A DNA stretch of 64,000 bases, taken from NCBI GenBank assembly GCA_030407315.1, contig JALQPE010000174.1:62001-126000 (forward strand), in the 5' to 3' direction. Both the position numbers and the translations under genes were made by a program. Below the pieces are notes generated by a model that was not told the DNA's origin, ran no database searches, and was given only the letters and a program-made list of their open reading frames with translations. Each line of letters begins with the position of its first letter. Within the stretch, counting starts at the first letter, position 1. This stretch comes from Asparagopsis taxiformis (lineage: Eukaryota > Rhodophyta > Florideophyceae > Bonnemaisoniales > Bonnemaisoniaceae). This document shows positions 40,389 through 50,967 of this stretch, one piece after another.

Positions 40389-40682
40389 CTATTCCATGGG
40401 CGGTGGAGGCACCTTGATCAACGGCGTCCGGGCACTTACATAAGCTTTCAGACCAGTACTCTCCAATTCTGGCGTGATGTACTCGGGAACTTTGCGATCG
40501 TAATCGACCATGTAGCCTCCGCGTCGCGTACGTCTTCCCATACTGCGCGCCCCAGAACCCTTGTAGTACGATCGCGGGCCGAATTTCGCGTGAAGAGACG
40601 GACTACCCTTCCGGGCTAGCCCGCCCTTTGCCGGGACGTAGCGCCTGAGAAGGACGCTGGTGGAGCGGAAGACGGTAGACAT
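40389..40682 (-). CDS. mitochondrial large-subunit ribosomal protein mL41 (97 aa)
   Basis: A short basic protein with Arg-rich presequence (MSTVFRSTSVLLRRYVP). The conserved mL41 core is FGPRSYYKGSGARSMGRRTR, RGGYMVDYDRKVPEYITPEL, and LKAYVSARTPLIKVPPPP. In other eukaryotes the family shows (K/R)G.R.YYKG.G....G..T and P.....LKPYVS. It is a component of the mitoribosome. Start ATG at 40682. Confidence 0.92.
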   Translation of the reverse strand: MSTVFRSTSVLLRRYVPAKGGLARKGSPSLHAKFGPRSYYKGSGARSMGRRTRRGGYMVDYDRKVPEYITPELESTGLKAYVSARTPLIKVPPPPME

Positions 40683-41431
40683 TGTCTAACGCAATCGGAT
40701 ACCGCGACGAGGCACTCGGTTTTATACCTCCTGAAGTACGGATTACGGAATTTGGGAAGAGATCAAATGACGCGGCGCTCGACGACGGGAGGGTTTTAAC
40801 GGATGGATTTATAATCGGGTTTTTTGGATCACGATTTCTTTATGGACAGACTGTCTTTCCACGTTTGCTAAATTCAGACAGTTTCGAATGGGGGTTACTT
40901 CGCCGAACGGACACGGCCAACTGCCACAACGTGATCCGTCTGCCGCGATGTACTTTGATGATCACGGTAGGAGACGCTTTCCAGCACCACACCAGTTTTG
41001 TACGGATCCCGACTCTCGGTTGGAACCGCTAATCAATGACGTATGCGTTTCGGAAATGCGCAGACTAGTTCAATTCAGCATGGCACGCTGACGGTTGAAG
41101 ACGTGTGGACCAGGAATGCAATGTTGTGAGTGAGCAAGCTCTTTCCACTCACAAAATTGGAAGAAACCACCTGAATGTCTCCAACTGCGGTACAGGACGC
41201 CTTTGTCTTCCTACGGATGAACACACAATCAAACCCAGCAGCAAGCAAACAATTTTAGTGGCATTTCAAACGCAAGCAGACAACTATATCTATGTACAAA
41301 AGTGCCAACACTGCACGGCATGGGCCGAACGGAAGCGCTGTGACGCGATGCGACACCACGCATAAGTTACAAGCAGTTTACAAAGAAGAAAAAAGTACAT
41401 GATCATCAAAGGAAAACACAACGTCTATCGT
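40683..41431. other. unresolved stretch with non-ATG frames
   Basis: Two plus-strand frames (40682-41032 and 41105-41365) have mixed composition but no ATG start and no motif. This is also the upstream region of the mL41 gene. A spliced gene is possible. Confidence 0.4.
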
Positions 41432-41677
41432 TCACGCGACTTGACCAAAGAGAGCCACATGATCCGACGAGCCGAAGCGCACAATGCCCCACAGCGCGAC
41501 GTTTATCAAAGCGGCAATCACGAGCACGACACCGCCCTCAACGAGCGTGTCCACAAACGGGCTGTCCTTGCACGTGTCATATGCGTCGTACACGTCATCG
41601 TCTGGTTCTGGCTGTGTATTCGCCGGTAGTTGCCATGGAGCGCTGTTCCAGATGTATTGCGGATGTGGTTGCGTCAT
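41432..41677 (-). CDS. small single-span membrane protein (81 aa)
   Basis: An ATG at 41677 opens a frame whose first half is acidic and aromatic (DDDVYDAYDTCKDSPF). The second half is one membrane helix, VEGGVVLVIAALINVALWGI, with a short VRFGSSDH tail. This arrangement (acidic head, one helix, short tail) suits a small organelle membrane protein. I recognise no family. Confidence 0.5.
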   Translation of the reverse strand: MTQPHPQYIWNSAPWQLPANTQPEPDDDVYDAYDTCKDSPFVDTLVEGGVVLVIAALINVALWGIVRFGSSDHVALFGQVA

Positions 41678-42172
41678 GAGGATGGTTTGTTGAAGACCGG
41701 CGGGCGTGTTGTTGAAGTGCGTAAGCGTTGAGATGTATAAAGATAGTTGCGTTTGCGTTGCTGTTTGCTAGTTTGCTTATCTGCTTGGATTAGACAGCTG
41801 TCCTATGACATGATTGCAAATCATTTCGAAATTCTTTCGTGTCCGCGTTGATATCAGATTTTGCAGATTTTGAATCGCCAATGATAGTCGGACAAGTGTA
41901 TAAACATATCTTCTTCCACATCACAGATGAATAATTTAACCGTTTTTCCATTCGCGACTCCTCATTGGCGCGATGCATTTCAATTGCACACGCGTCCCAA
42001 AAATTACCTCAATTCAACTCGTCGCTGGTGCGCAGCCACCGGTCCGTTCCACGCCATCGTGCCCCCCGGTCCAACCCGATTGTCATACCTATAAAGCATC
42101 CTTCAATTTCTCGCGCCCCGCAGCCTTCATCGTACGCACCGCCATCTGCGTTCGATTTCTATCGACATACAC
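41678..42172. other. divergent intergenic region
   Basis: Lies between the small membrane protein (-) and HDAC (+). No gene seen. Confidence 0.55.
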
Positions 42173-43567
42173 ATGGCGAACAAGATTGCCTACTACATGC
42201 ACAATGATATCGGTGGTTTCTATTATGGGCAAGGACACGCCATGAAACCGCATCGAATCTCCATGGCGCACAATCTTACCCTTGCATATGGTACCCGTTC
42301 AGCACCACCTCATCGCCCTCCATCTATTGGCACCAAAACTAACCCATCCATCACTACCCCCAATCCTGCCAGGTCTCCACAACTACATGGTATGCTCCTG
42401 TGATCATCCACCATCCTTTTCATTCCACAAATTCCATCTGACCATTCCAATCGAAAACCTAAACAGGAAGTTTACAGACCGCGTTTAGCAACAGCAACCG
42501 AGTTTGAAACTTTTCATTCCGAAGACTACATTAAATTCTTGCACAGAATATCCCCGGACAACGAGCGAAAGCTCTCCAAAGAGCTTGCCAAATTCAACCT
42601 CGGCGGCGACTGCCCCGTCTTCGATGGCCTATTTAAATTCTGCCAAATGTACACGGGCGGCAGCATAGACGGCGCCCGAAAACTCATGGATTTCTCTGCC
42701 GACATTGCGATAAACTGGGCCGGTGGTCTCCATCACGCCAAGAAAAGCGAAGCCTCCGGCTTCTGCTATATCAACGATATCGTGCTCGCCATTCTCGAGC
42801 TTCTCAAGCTCTTCCCGCGCGTGCTCTACATCGACATCGACTGCCACCACGGCGACGGCGTGGAGGAGGCGTTTTATGTTACGGACAGAGTCATGACCGT
42901 GTCCTTCCACCAATTTGGTAACATGTTCTTCCCCGGTACCGGCGACGTGTGGGATACCGGTCACGGAATGGGCGAGTATCACGCTGTGAACGTGCCGCTC
43001 AAGCACGGCATTTCGGACGACAATTATGAAAGCATTTTTTGTCCCATCGTTGAGAAAGTCGTGCAAATGTATAGACCGTCTGCGATCGTTCTACAATGCG
43101 GCGCTGATTCACTTGCCAATGATCGACTCGGTAGTTTGAACTTGACGATACGTGGTCACGGGAATTGCGTCAACTTTGTGAAAAAGTTCAACATTCCGAC
43201 GTTGGTTCTCGGTGGCGGTGGATATAACATTCGGAGCGTAGCGAGATGTTGGGTTTATGAAACTGCGTTGCTACTTGATCGAGATATTGATCCCAAAATT
43301 CCGTTCAACGATTATTGGCATTACTTTCACCCAGACCATCAGCTGCATTTTTCGAGAAAGAATTGCAAAGACTTGAACACACCCGCGTACTTAGAAAAGG
43401 TCAAGGTGAAGGTGATGGAGAATCTTAGATATTTGACGTTTGCGCCTTCTGTTGAGATGCACGCTTCTCCTAAAGTTGGCAGCCATACGAATGAGGAAGA
43501 TGATGATCCCGACTCGCGATTTCTGCAGCGCAGACAAGCTGCGAATGAATTCTACGATTTAAAATGA
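42173..43567 (+). CDS. class I (RPD3-like) histone deacetylase, three exons (411 aa)
   Basis: A zinc-dependent deacetylase of nuclear corepressor complexes. The sequence starts [20 protein letters not shown] and continues [20 protein letters not shown], the RPD3 N-terminus. Exons: 42173-42290, 42373-42389 (17 nt) and 42467-43567. Introns of 82 and 77 nt (42291-42372 GTACCC...CCAG, 42390-42466 GTATGC...ACAG). Joining gives [20 protein letters not shown], matching LNYGLYRKMEIYRPHKA of animal class I enzymes. Catalytic residues are visible in [35 protein letters not shown] and LVLGGGGYN. The acidic tail is short. Confidence 0.97.
42373..42389 (+). other. 17-nt micro-exon of the HDAC gene
   Basis: The sequence GTCTCCACAACTACATG is flanked by AG (42371-42372) and GTATGC (42390-). 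It supplies the second and third bases of a Gly codon and then LHNYM, exactly the five residues found between LxYG and EIYRP in class I HDACs. Without it the two larger exons are out of frame. Confidence 0.9.
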
Positions 43568-44834
43568 GGAATATGAGCTTGCACAGGTTCAGGTACATAT
43601 AGAGTGATTCGTCAAGTACTGGGAATTTGTCACAATGCTTGTGGTTAAGTCTGGGCGGGCGGCTCACAGCATACCGGTCACGTTTAAGCTGTATATGTAG
43701 ATTATCATGACGTGACGGACTCTATGTGCGGAAATGTTAGACAACCAGATACGAGCGACTACATACAATAATACTGGACATGACGTCACGTGATATTGCA
43801 AATATATAGCTGGAAGATCAAGCGGGTTTGGCCAGAGGGAATATCGATAACAAAGTGGCGGGTTGAGATAGAAGCGAAAACCAGTCAAGTTAAATTAGTT
43901 GCTTAGCAGCAGTGGAGCGGTAAGTTGTTAATGCGGCAGCAATTCCGCCGCGTTAGCGACAATGTCAAGAACTTCGAGACAGTAATTGTTTAACATTTTT
44001 TGTTTTGTTTCTACGTAGGTAGTTTCTTCTTCCAAACGCGTTTTGTTGCCGACTATCGATATTTGAATCACAAAGTTTGAATCATGTAGCTCGCAACTTG
44101 TTTACATGTTGAGAACTATGCCCCGCGATAAACGGGTAATTCGTGCAAAGGTGCGAGCACCAAATTGTCAACGTGGTGCTCCATGCGTACAGACTCCAGA
44201 CTTGAACAATTGCTAGGCATATGAGACCAGCGATTGTCCACATACAAATAGTGAGATATGTTACAACAGTCTCGATATTGAATGCGGCTATTCAAAATTG
44301 CGTGACAGCTTGCTTGGCAGGGAGTTGAAAACGGTGACGGGCTGGGCTACATGCGCTCACAGCGTGATGGATAGCATATATGACGATTTTATTGCTGCCC
44401 TTACGCAATGTGCAGTGGAAATCAGTCAGAATATTCTACGCTGTCCAGTCCAATACCGTCTGCGTGGAGCTCCACCGGGGCGCCAGTACAACGACGCGAC
44501 AATCCCGTCAGTATTCCCGCCTTACCTTCTGGTTTATACAACTCAACTGCTGAAACGAGCGTGCTTGCGCCACTGACAGCGCACCGCGTACGGTAATGAG
44601 AGAGTAGGCTCCGGTTGTGTTGCGTCTGCGGAGCCTCCTCGCAACAACTGCTTAATTCCAGTAGGACATATACGGCGGGGCCGGTGACGCAACGTGAACA
44701 AGTCGCCCATTACATCGAAATCACATGTTACTGACTACAACCGGTCCGAATCCTCTCACACGGAAAGCTCTTCTGCAGAGGGTTCATGCCAACTTGCAAC
44801 AGCGCCGAAGATTGAACGACTCGTCCGAATAGCA
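43568..44834. other. gene-poor stretch
   Basis: About 1.3 kb with short, conflicting frames on both strands, one of them at 44298-44576 on the plus strand without ATG. I find no motif and no RNA gene. A spliced gene may be hidden. Confidence 0.4.
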
Positions 44835-45080
44835 TTACAAACCGGTTAGATCGTCGCTATCTGCGCGGGGAGTCTCACCGGAAACGGCGGCGCCGCTTTC
44901 AGTCGTACTGCAATTGGCGCTGAGCGCGGCCAAAGCGGAACGGCGTTCCATGCGCAACATGTGAATCTCACGTCGCAATACACCGCGTGTTTTCATCAGG
45001 GCCTTGGAGGCCGTCGAGAGGCGCAACTTGGCCTCAACTGCACGGCCCATGACACTTGGGACGCCGTTCTTGGACGACAT
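44835..45080 (-). CDS. small helical hypothetical protein (81 aa)
   Basis: ATG at 45080 (MSSKNGVPSVMGRAVEAKLR). Residues 12-55 form one basic amphipathic helix (LSTASKALMKTRGVLRREIH), followed by a Ser/Thr/Glu tail. The composition is protein-like and better than other frames nearby, but I recognise no family. Confidence 0.4.
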   Translation of the reverse strand: MSSKNGVPSVMGRAVEAKLRLSTASKALMKTRGVLRREIHMLRMERRSALAALSANCSTTESGAAVSGETPRADSDDLTGL

Positions 45081-45732
45081 ATGGTGCGCAGGATCAGTTG
45101 AACTGTTGCATCACGATAAAGTAAGGCGATTTGGCTGGTACGGGGGATTGGTCACCAGCAATGGAATCTGGACTGTGTACTATCCCCCTCCGTTGGTAGG
45201 CGCGTGTTCCAGACGCTGATAGATGTCCCTCGGCATGTACCTCCTCTTTTGCATATATTGAAATTTTGTAGTTTTTCAACGCTATGCGACTAATACAGCG
45301 ATAGATGACCTCTGGTATGATGAAGATATCAAGTCAGAACAATGATGACACATCCTAATAGTTTGGTCATCTCTTTTGCTTGTGTGGCTTTGTGTTAAAA
45401 CCTTGATGCATAGCAAGAAATGCTGCATGTTTGTGAAAGACAAACATTACACTTTCGCCGTATATGTTTGTCTAATGTACTTGTTTCTGATGACGAAGAC
45501 AAATGCTTTTTCAAAACCAGCGTGAAGTCTTCCGCAGATCAATAACTTGCAAGCATACGCATGTAGAACAATTTTTTACAGGTGCATTCGTGTATTCTCT
45601 TGTCTTCTCTTCCACAAATGGTAAATCACAAAACGGTATGTTTCACGCAGGTTTAGTGTTACAAGTTACTTTGACTGTCTACGACTCAGACGTCTACCCA
45701 ACATGAGAAAATTCAGCTCGTAATCCTTTCTT
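45081..45732. other. intergenic
   Basis: About 650 bp, relatively A/T-rich, with no supported gene. It holds the 3' end of the CHY-zinc gene at its right side. Confidence 0.5.
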
Positions 45733-46614
45733 TTATTGCTTTTCGTACGTTCTCAAAACACGCGTATTGTAACTTCCACATTTCGGTATCGTGCATCTGT
45801 GATACACATCATGATACGGAGTTACAGATCGTCTAGAGCAATCTTGGCATTCTACTTCCGACATTCTCTGCTGATTCGGTTCCGACAATACCTTCTCTCG
45901 CCTCAAATTATCATCCATTTGTTGCACGTATGGTTTCATATCAATGATCGGCTTGTTGCAAATTGTGCACAAGTTATGCCGTGAATGATACTCTTTGAAA
46001 CATGCCGCATGTATAGCATGCCCACATCGCATGTATAGAATTGGCTTCGTCGAATTAAACAAATAGACGCCACATAACGGACAGCTCTTATGCATAGCGT
46101 TTGGTGCACAAAAATGTTGTTTCGTCTTGGAAATAATCAAACAGGCGTTGCAACGATCGCAATGATAAACATCCTGTCCAATTCCCTTTCCCTTCCTGCA
46201 CAACTTGCATCGACTGCAGTGGTAGATATCCTTTCCCGGCGTATTGTCGAAGAACTTACACTCTGCACAGTAGTAGGACGCAAATTGTGTTTGGCAAGTC
46301 GACTCGATACACTTGTTGGAGATCGGCTGCACCGTTCCACAGAGCAGGCAAATGATTTGCTTGGTTGCGAAGCGGTCCATAGTATGATCGGGGTTCATTC
46401 GATCGTGACAGAATCTGCAAGAGACCCATTGACCGCAGCATTCTGCTCGCAACTTGCAGTTTCGCGGATAGTGTTCGCAGCCGAGCAACTTTTGTCCGGT
46501 CGCCGGGTCGCGGATTTCGGAATAGGAGAGATGTATGCGGCCGTTCGGCTTGTGAAATTGGGGACGAAAAGAGTCCATTAAGGTTCGGAAGGGGATTAAT
46601 GGTTGTGCAGGCAT
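45733..46614 (-). CDS. CHY-zinc finger/RING E3 ligase, RCHY1 (PIRH2)/MIEL1 type (293 aa)
   Basis: Domains in order: CHY zinc finger (GCEHYPRNCKLRAECCGQWV, then CRFCHD, CLLCGTVQP), CTCHY finger (FASYYCAECKFFDN, YHCSRCKLCRKG, YHCDRCNACL), RING-H2 (CPLCGVYLFNSTKP, RCGHAIHAACF, CTICNKP) and a C-terminal zinc ribbon (CQDCSRRS...CTIPKCGSYNTR). This is the full RCHY1 order and gives an E3 ubiquitin ligase of nucleus and cytosol. Human RCHY1 is 261 residues, so the length fits. Two ATGs (46614 and 46578) could start it. The related iron-sensing BTS proteins carry extra hemerythrin domains, which are absent here. Confidence 0.95.
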   Translation of the reverse strand: MPAQPLIPFRTLMDSFRPQFHKPNGRIHLSYSEIRDPATGQKLLGCEHYPRNCKLRAECCGQWVSCRFCHDRMNPDHTMDRFATKQIICLLCGTVQPISNKCIESTCQTQFASYYCAECKFFDNTPGKDIYHCSRCKLCRKGKGIGQDVYHCDRCNACLIISKTKQHFCAPNAMHKSCPLCGVYLFNSTKPILYMRCGHAIHAACFKEYHSRHNLCTICNKPIIDMKPYVQQMDDNLRREKVLSEPNQQRMSEVECQDCSRRSVTPYHDVYHRCTIPKCGSYNTRVLRTYEKQ

Positions 46615-47261
46615 TCGAAAACGGTGGTGAGCGGGAAATGGTTAAGAGAGCCATGAACTCTAAGTTTAATACTGTGTTCTATGCGTGTATTCTCTCGGTG
46701 TTATACAGCGAGGCAATTGCGTCACGTTGTAGTGACAAGAAGGGGCGCAGATGCAGAAGTCGGGGAGAAAGTGATGAGAGGACATGACACTTATTATATG
46801 ATTGCACGACCAGTATCGTTAGTTGCATTAGTGAATTTGATACTGAGCACTAAAAATAATGTATTGTCAGAACGAAGTTTGGAAGAGGTCGAGATTGTTG
46901 CTGAGTGATGAAGAGAGCTGTGGAAACATGATAAAGGTGAGCTATGTCGAATGTTGCCATAACTGCAGCTGGCGCTGCCTGGAGTGGAGGAGCAAAGCGC
47001 AATTACACAGGTCCCCACGGGATTAGCCAGTAATAGTGGCCCGGTGTCATAAACTAATTAAAATTGCACATAGCTCGTACTCGATCTTTCCACTCCACTT
47101 GCCGGTCCATCATCATCACTCGCGCAATCTTGCTTCGCGAGACGCTTTCAAAATCCGTTCATTTAGAGCTCTGCTGGAATCGAATCGGATCAAACGTCGT
47201 CTCCTCACCCTCGTCTCGTCGCACACATTCCCAAACACGCTACGGACAAGCCGTTTGAACA
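46615..47261. other. divergent intergenic region
   Basis: Separates the RCHY1-like gene (-) from the GGCT-like gene (+). Short frames only. Confidence 0.55.
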
Positions 47262-48083
47262 ATGCCCAGACAGTACGAGTCGTCCAAATCTCAGCTAAAG
47301 CGCGCTTTCGACTATCCATACCCGCGTCCCAGCACCAGCTTCATCTTCAAAGGTACCCAAACTCCCATTCTAGTGCCGACGTCGCTGGAGGCTCTGCTCA
47401 ACCATGGCGGCGCGCCACGAAAATTCATCTTGGCCATAGGCTCCAATGCGTCGCCAGAGCAATTGCTGCGCAAGTATGGCGACCTTAGCCAGCAGCCGCT
47501 CTCGGCAGAAAGTGAAATACCGGTTGTGGAGACAGAGGTATACGAGCTAGATGTAGTCTATGCTCCCTTTCTAGCGCGTTATGGCAGTGTACCAGCAACC
47601 GTTTGCGCTTCTGTTGGAACCGTACTAAAGATACACGCTACGTTACTTACGGCCGCACAGATGAGCGTGATGCACGCTTCAGAGAGTGCGTATCACTTTG
47701 TGCGACTGATTGACACCGATGTACGGATACCTGCGCTGGACTTGCTCGTCACCTGCCCAGTATACGCGTACGTCGCGTACGATGGTGTGCTGCACGACGA
47801 TCGAGGCTGGCCCATGGCGGTGGAGGAAGTGACGGGTGAGGGCAGACTGTTTAGACTAGTGTCGCAAAGAGGTGTTCAGAACTACCTCAAGGGTGTGTTG
47901 GACGCAGCTATGCCGGAAATGAGCAAGGAGAGTGTGGAGGAATGTATCGTTAAGAATATTCGCGGTGATGTGAGGCGGGGGAGAGTGAATGACGTTATGA
48001 AAGAAAAAGCGATAGAAGTGGGCGGTGAAGGGGTGTGGTGGGAAATCGAATCGGAAGATGACGAGACTTGCAAGGAGAAGTAA
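47262..48083 (+). CDS. gamma-glutamyl-cyclotransferase-like protein of bacterial appearance (273 aa)
   Basis: After about 50 residues, FILAIGSNASPEQLLRKYGD resembles the glycine-rich substrate loop of the GGCT/AIG2 fold (xxYGSNLxxxxL). Further on, VYAPFLARYGSVPATVCASV and ILLTAAQMSVMHASE-type segments (here ATLLTAAQMSVMHASESAYH) fit uncharacterised bacterial proteins of this superfamily. GGCTs release 5-oxoproline from gamma-glutamyl peptides using a catalytic Glu. The candidate here is within HASES, so activity is plausible but unproved. The C-terminal 80 residues are acidic and helical. No targeting signal is visible. Confidence 0.65.
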   Translation: MPRQYESSKSQLKRAFDYPYPRPSTSFIFKGTQTPILVPTSLEALLNHGGAPRKFILAIGSNASPEQLLRKYGDLSQQPLSAESEIPVVETEVYELDVVYAPFLARYGSVPATVCASVGTVLKIHATLLTAAQMSVMHASESAYHFVRLIDTDVRIPALDLLVTCPVYAYVAYDGVLHDDRGWPMAVEEVTGEGRLFRLVSQRGVQNYLKGVLDAAMPEMSKESVEECIVKNIRGDVRRGRVNDVMKEKAIEVGGEGVWWEIESEDDETCKEK

Positions 48084-48976
48084 TGATATGAAAGGGCATT
48101 GAGGAGCTTAGGTAATAGGAATGATTGGTAGTATTCAAATTTAGAATGGCAGTACAAGTTATAACGTGTGTTACCGATGAATGTTTGGGTTGGCTCAGCT
48201 GGAGCAGTTTTGCTCGCGGGAGTGTGATGGAACAAGATGGGCGCAGCGCAGCGCAGACGCGTGAGATGACGCGATCCAAGTTGTCGGCACGCTCGAGTCT
48301 ACTGTAAAATTTACACCGTCAAGTGTTACTGTATTCTGGCATCGCTAGACAATGCCGATGGGACATCCCTCTCATCATGATCGGGGGCGCGAGCAATGCG
48401 ATGATGTGGCGCCTTTTGAGCTCGCTTTGATGAATACAGCAGCATGACGTATAAAAATCAGTGGTTGTTTCTGCATGACAATGGCACACCATCCCATCAG
48501 GTCCAGTTGTTGAGCCTTGCAGACGCGAACAAAGCTGCTGTCGTGGTTGAGAAAGAAAACGTTTCGTACGCGCAACTGTTACGAGCAGCGTGACAATAAT
48601 TTCATCGGCGTGGGCATTGTCAACATGACTCTGGATTTGCTTTGAGTATCGATTCCACGTCTGCGTCCACAATTGCACTTGAATTTCGACTAGCGAGCGC
48701 GTTGATTGCTTTTCCAGAAATTTCAATAAAAATCAGCTACAACCTGCAGAATATTCAAAATTGAGCCCTTATCCGAGTTGAGGTAGATATACCTAACCAA
48801 TCAAATCACACCGTGTACATGAAATGTGTGGAGCACATTGCAAGACATAGCCAACCGTAATTCACTCATTCCGTTTCGCCCCGACGTAATATGATCGATT
48901 CCCATCCGCATGACCCACCGCAAATTCTGTCCACACCGAGATCGTGATCCCGCCTGCCTTCTCCCCCGTGAGCATC
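48084..48976. other. unresolved intergenic region with coding-like minus-strand frames
   Basis: A minus-strand frame ending in TGA at 48375 reads RNVFFLNHDSSFVRVCKAQQ and LDLMGWCAIVMQKQPLIFIR, which looks protein-like. It has no ATG start but a possible 3' splice site (GTAACAG, about 48577-48571) just upstream. Another frame further up reads LIFIEISGKAINALASRN. A spliced minus-strand gene of unknown identity is possible; exon limits cannot be fixed. Confidence 0.25.
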
Positions 48977-50557
48977 ATGAACTCGCGCAACCCATTTCCA
49001 CTCGTCTCGGCAACCAGTATGGAGCGCGTCGAGAACCAAATGCGTGAAATGCTCAAACGTGCTGTCTCTTTCGACAACGTCTCGGCATTTGCTGCCATGC
49101 CGCACAAATCGGCCACAGCGCCTCCCTCCGACTTCAGCGCCTTTGTCGAGGGCACTAGCGACGCAGATGCCCCAGACGAAGACATTGTTGATGCCAAATT
49201 CGCGACCAAAAAACTATGCATAGTAATGGTGGGCCTGCCCGCTCGAGGAAAGACCCACATTGCACGCTGTCTCGAGCGTTATCTTAATTGGCTTGGCTTC
49301 TCCTCCGCCGTCTTCAATGTTGGAAATTATCGAAGAATGATTCTTGGCGGCAGTCAGACTGCAGATTTTTTCGACCCCAGCAATCCGGAGGGCCTGCGGG
49401 CAAGGATGCAGCTCGCTGTGGAGTGCTTAAATGACATGCTTCGATGGTTTAGTCGAGGAGGGTTGGTCGGCATTTATGATGCCACAAATTCTACTAAAAT
49501 GAGGCGTAGTATGGTGAAAGAAAGACTCGAAGAGGTGGGCGTTCGTGTTTTGTTTCTGGAGAGTCTGTGTACAGACCCTTCTATTGTGGAGAAGAACATA
49601 GTGGAAACAAAGCTGCGATCGCCAGATTATCGAGATGCTGACCCGGAAGAGGCGACCAAGGATTTTAAGAAGAGGATCCAACAATATGATAGCGCCAACG
49701 AAACTGTCACGGACGAAGAGAATTGCTCCTACATCAAGATTGTTAATGTAGGTAAGCAGATCATTCTCAATGATATTCAAGGGTTTGTTCAAGGGAAGAT
49801 TGTTTCATTTTTGCTCAATTCACATATTATGCCCCGTGCCATCTACCTAAGTCGTCATGGCGAATCTGAATGGAACGTCACCGGTCAACTGGGTGGTGAT
49901 CCAAACCTCACAGAACGCGGGTGTGCATACGCTAGAGGTCTTGCTCGCTTCATTGAAAGTGAGTTCACTACAAAGGGAAAAGAGTTACCGCTCATATGGA
50001 CCAGTCAGTTGCAACGAACGCGCCAGACTGTGAAGCACATCCCTTCGATGAACCTTTGTTGGCGTGCTTTGAATGAAATTGATGCTGGTGTTTGTGAAGG
50101 TATGACGTATGAATCGGTTGCAGAACAACTGCCAGAGGTGGCACATGAGCGAAAGAAGGACAAGTTGCGATATCGTTACCCAGGTGGTGAGAGCTATGTT
50201 GATGTAATCTATCGTCTCGAGCCAGTGATTTTGGAGTTGGAGAGACAGAGAGGACCCGTGCTTATCGTGGCGCATAACGCTGTCATTCGTAGTATATATG
50301 CTTACTTTATGGGCAAGTCGCAAGAGGAGTGTCCGTACATTGACATTCCGTTGCACACAGTTTTCAAACTCACGACAAGGGCGTATGGTGCTGAGGAGCA
50401 GGTTTTCCCGCTAAAAGTCGATAGCACATATCACAACAAGACACCTGAATCCGGCGATAGTGATGGCCTTGACGACGTGAAACATTTTGGCAAGGATACA
50501 GGATCCATTGTTCAGGAGCTCGAGAAGAGCCTCCAAGATCCGAGTATAAATTCATAA
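48977..50557 (+). CDS. 6-phosphofructo-2-kinase/fructose-2,6-bisphosphatase (526 aa)
   Basis: A bifunctional cytosolic enzyme that makes and breaks fructose 2,6-bisphosphate, the regulator of glycolysis and gluconeogenesis. The kinase half has Walker A VMVGLPARGKTHIARCL (about residue 85-92) and FNVGNYRR. The phosphatase half begins at AIYLSRHGESEWNVTGQLGG (phospho-His about 292) and includes WTSQLQRTRQT and LNEIDAGVCEGMTYE, with the second His in VAHNAVIRS (family: AHQAV or GHQAV). The first ATG in frame is 48977. The roughly 80-residue N-terminus is Ser/Asp-rich and lacks the CBM20 domain of the plant enzymes. The last 50 residues are acidic and variable. Confidence 0.95.
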   Translation: MNSRNPFPLVSATSMERVENQMREMLKRAVSFDNVSAFAAMPHKSATAPPSDFSAFVEGTSDADAPDEDIVDAKFATKKLCIVMVGLPARGKTHIARCLERYLNWLGFSSAVFNVGNYRRMILGGSQTADFFDPSNPEGLRARMQLAVECLNDMLRWFSRGGLVGIYDATNSTKMRRSMVKERLEEVGVRVLFLESLCTDPSIVEKNIVETKLRSPDYRDADPEEATKDFKKRIQQYDSANETVTDEENCSYIKIVNVGKQIILNDIQGFVQGKIVSFLLNSHIMPRAIYLSRHGESEWNVTGQLGGDPNLTERGCAYARGLARFIESEFTTKGKELPLIWTSQLQRTRQTVKHIPSMNLCWRALNEIDAGVCEGMTYESVAEQLPEVAHERKKDKLRYRYPGGESYVDVIYRLEPVILELERQRGPVLIVAHNAVIRSIYAYFMGKSQEECPYIDIPLHTVFKLTTRAYGAEEQVFPLKVDSTYHNKTPESGDSDGLDDVKHFGKDTGSIVQELEKSLQDPSINS

Positions 50558-50967
50558 TAGATGCAGAGTGACAGTACATGAAGTTGGTTTTGTTGAGTGT
50601 TGTAATATTTATTTTGGATGAGGAAGACGACATGTACAGTATCTACAATACGACGATGGCGATTTGTTGGCCACGTAAATCTGGAATTAACTGATGCGAA
50701 GCATCTACAAGGTTCGCCGCTGGATGTCGGCCGTCTCTAATAGGTTACTTGAGAAAATCGCATGAGTACATGCAACACTCCAGCAATGGAATTAGTTCAT
50801 TTAACTTGCCTCCGTTTTCTACCCTGAACGACCGAAAGTGCCTCATCAGGTAAATTGTAGAAGGTCCACTAGCACACATTTCTGCCTGAGCCACTAATAA
50901 TACTTTCCACACGCTCAACTCAAGACTATAATACAAGTTGTGCTAACAGCTTGTCGAGAAGCATCGC
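50558..50967. other. intergenic between convergent genes
   Basis: Holds the 3' ends of PFK-2/FBPase-2 (+) and the MGDG-synthase-like gene (-). No gene supported. Confidence 0.55.

Noticed and set aside
40682..41032. 116-codon plus-strand frame starting opposite the mL41 start
   Set aside because: Composition is acceptable, but there is no ATG at its start, it overlaps a promoter, and I recognise nothing; spliced gene possible but unproved.
44700..44800. tRNA-like GGTCCGAATCC string
   Set aside because: It resembles a T-loop, but I could not build an acceptor stem, D arm or anticodon arm around it.
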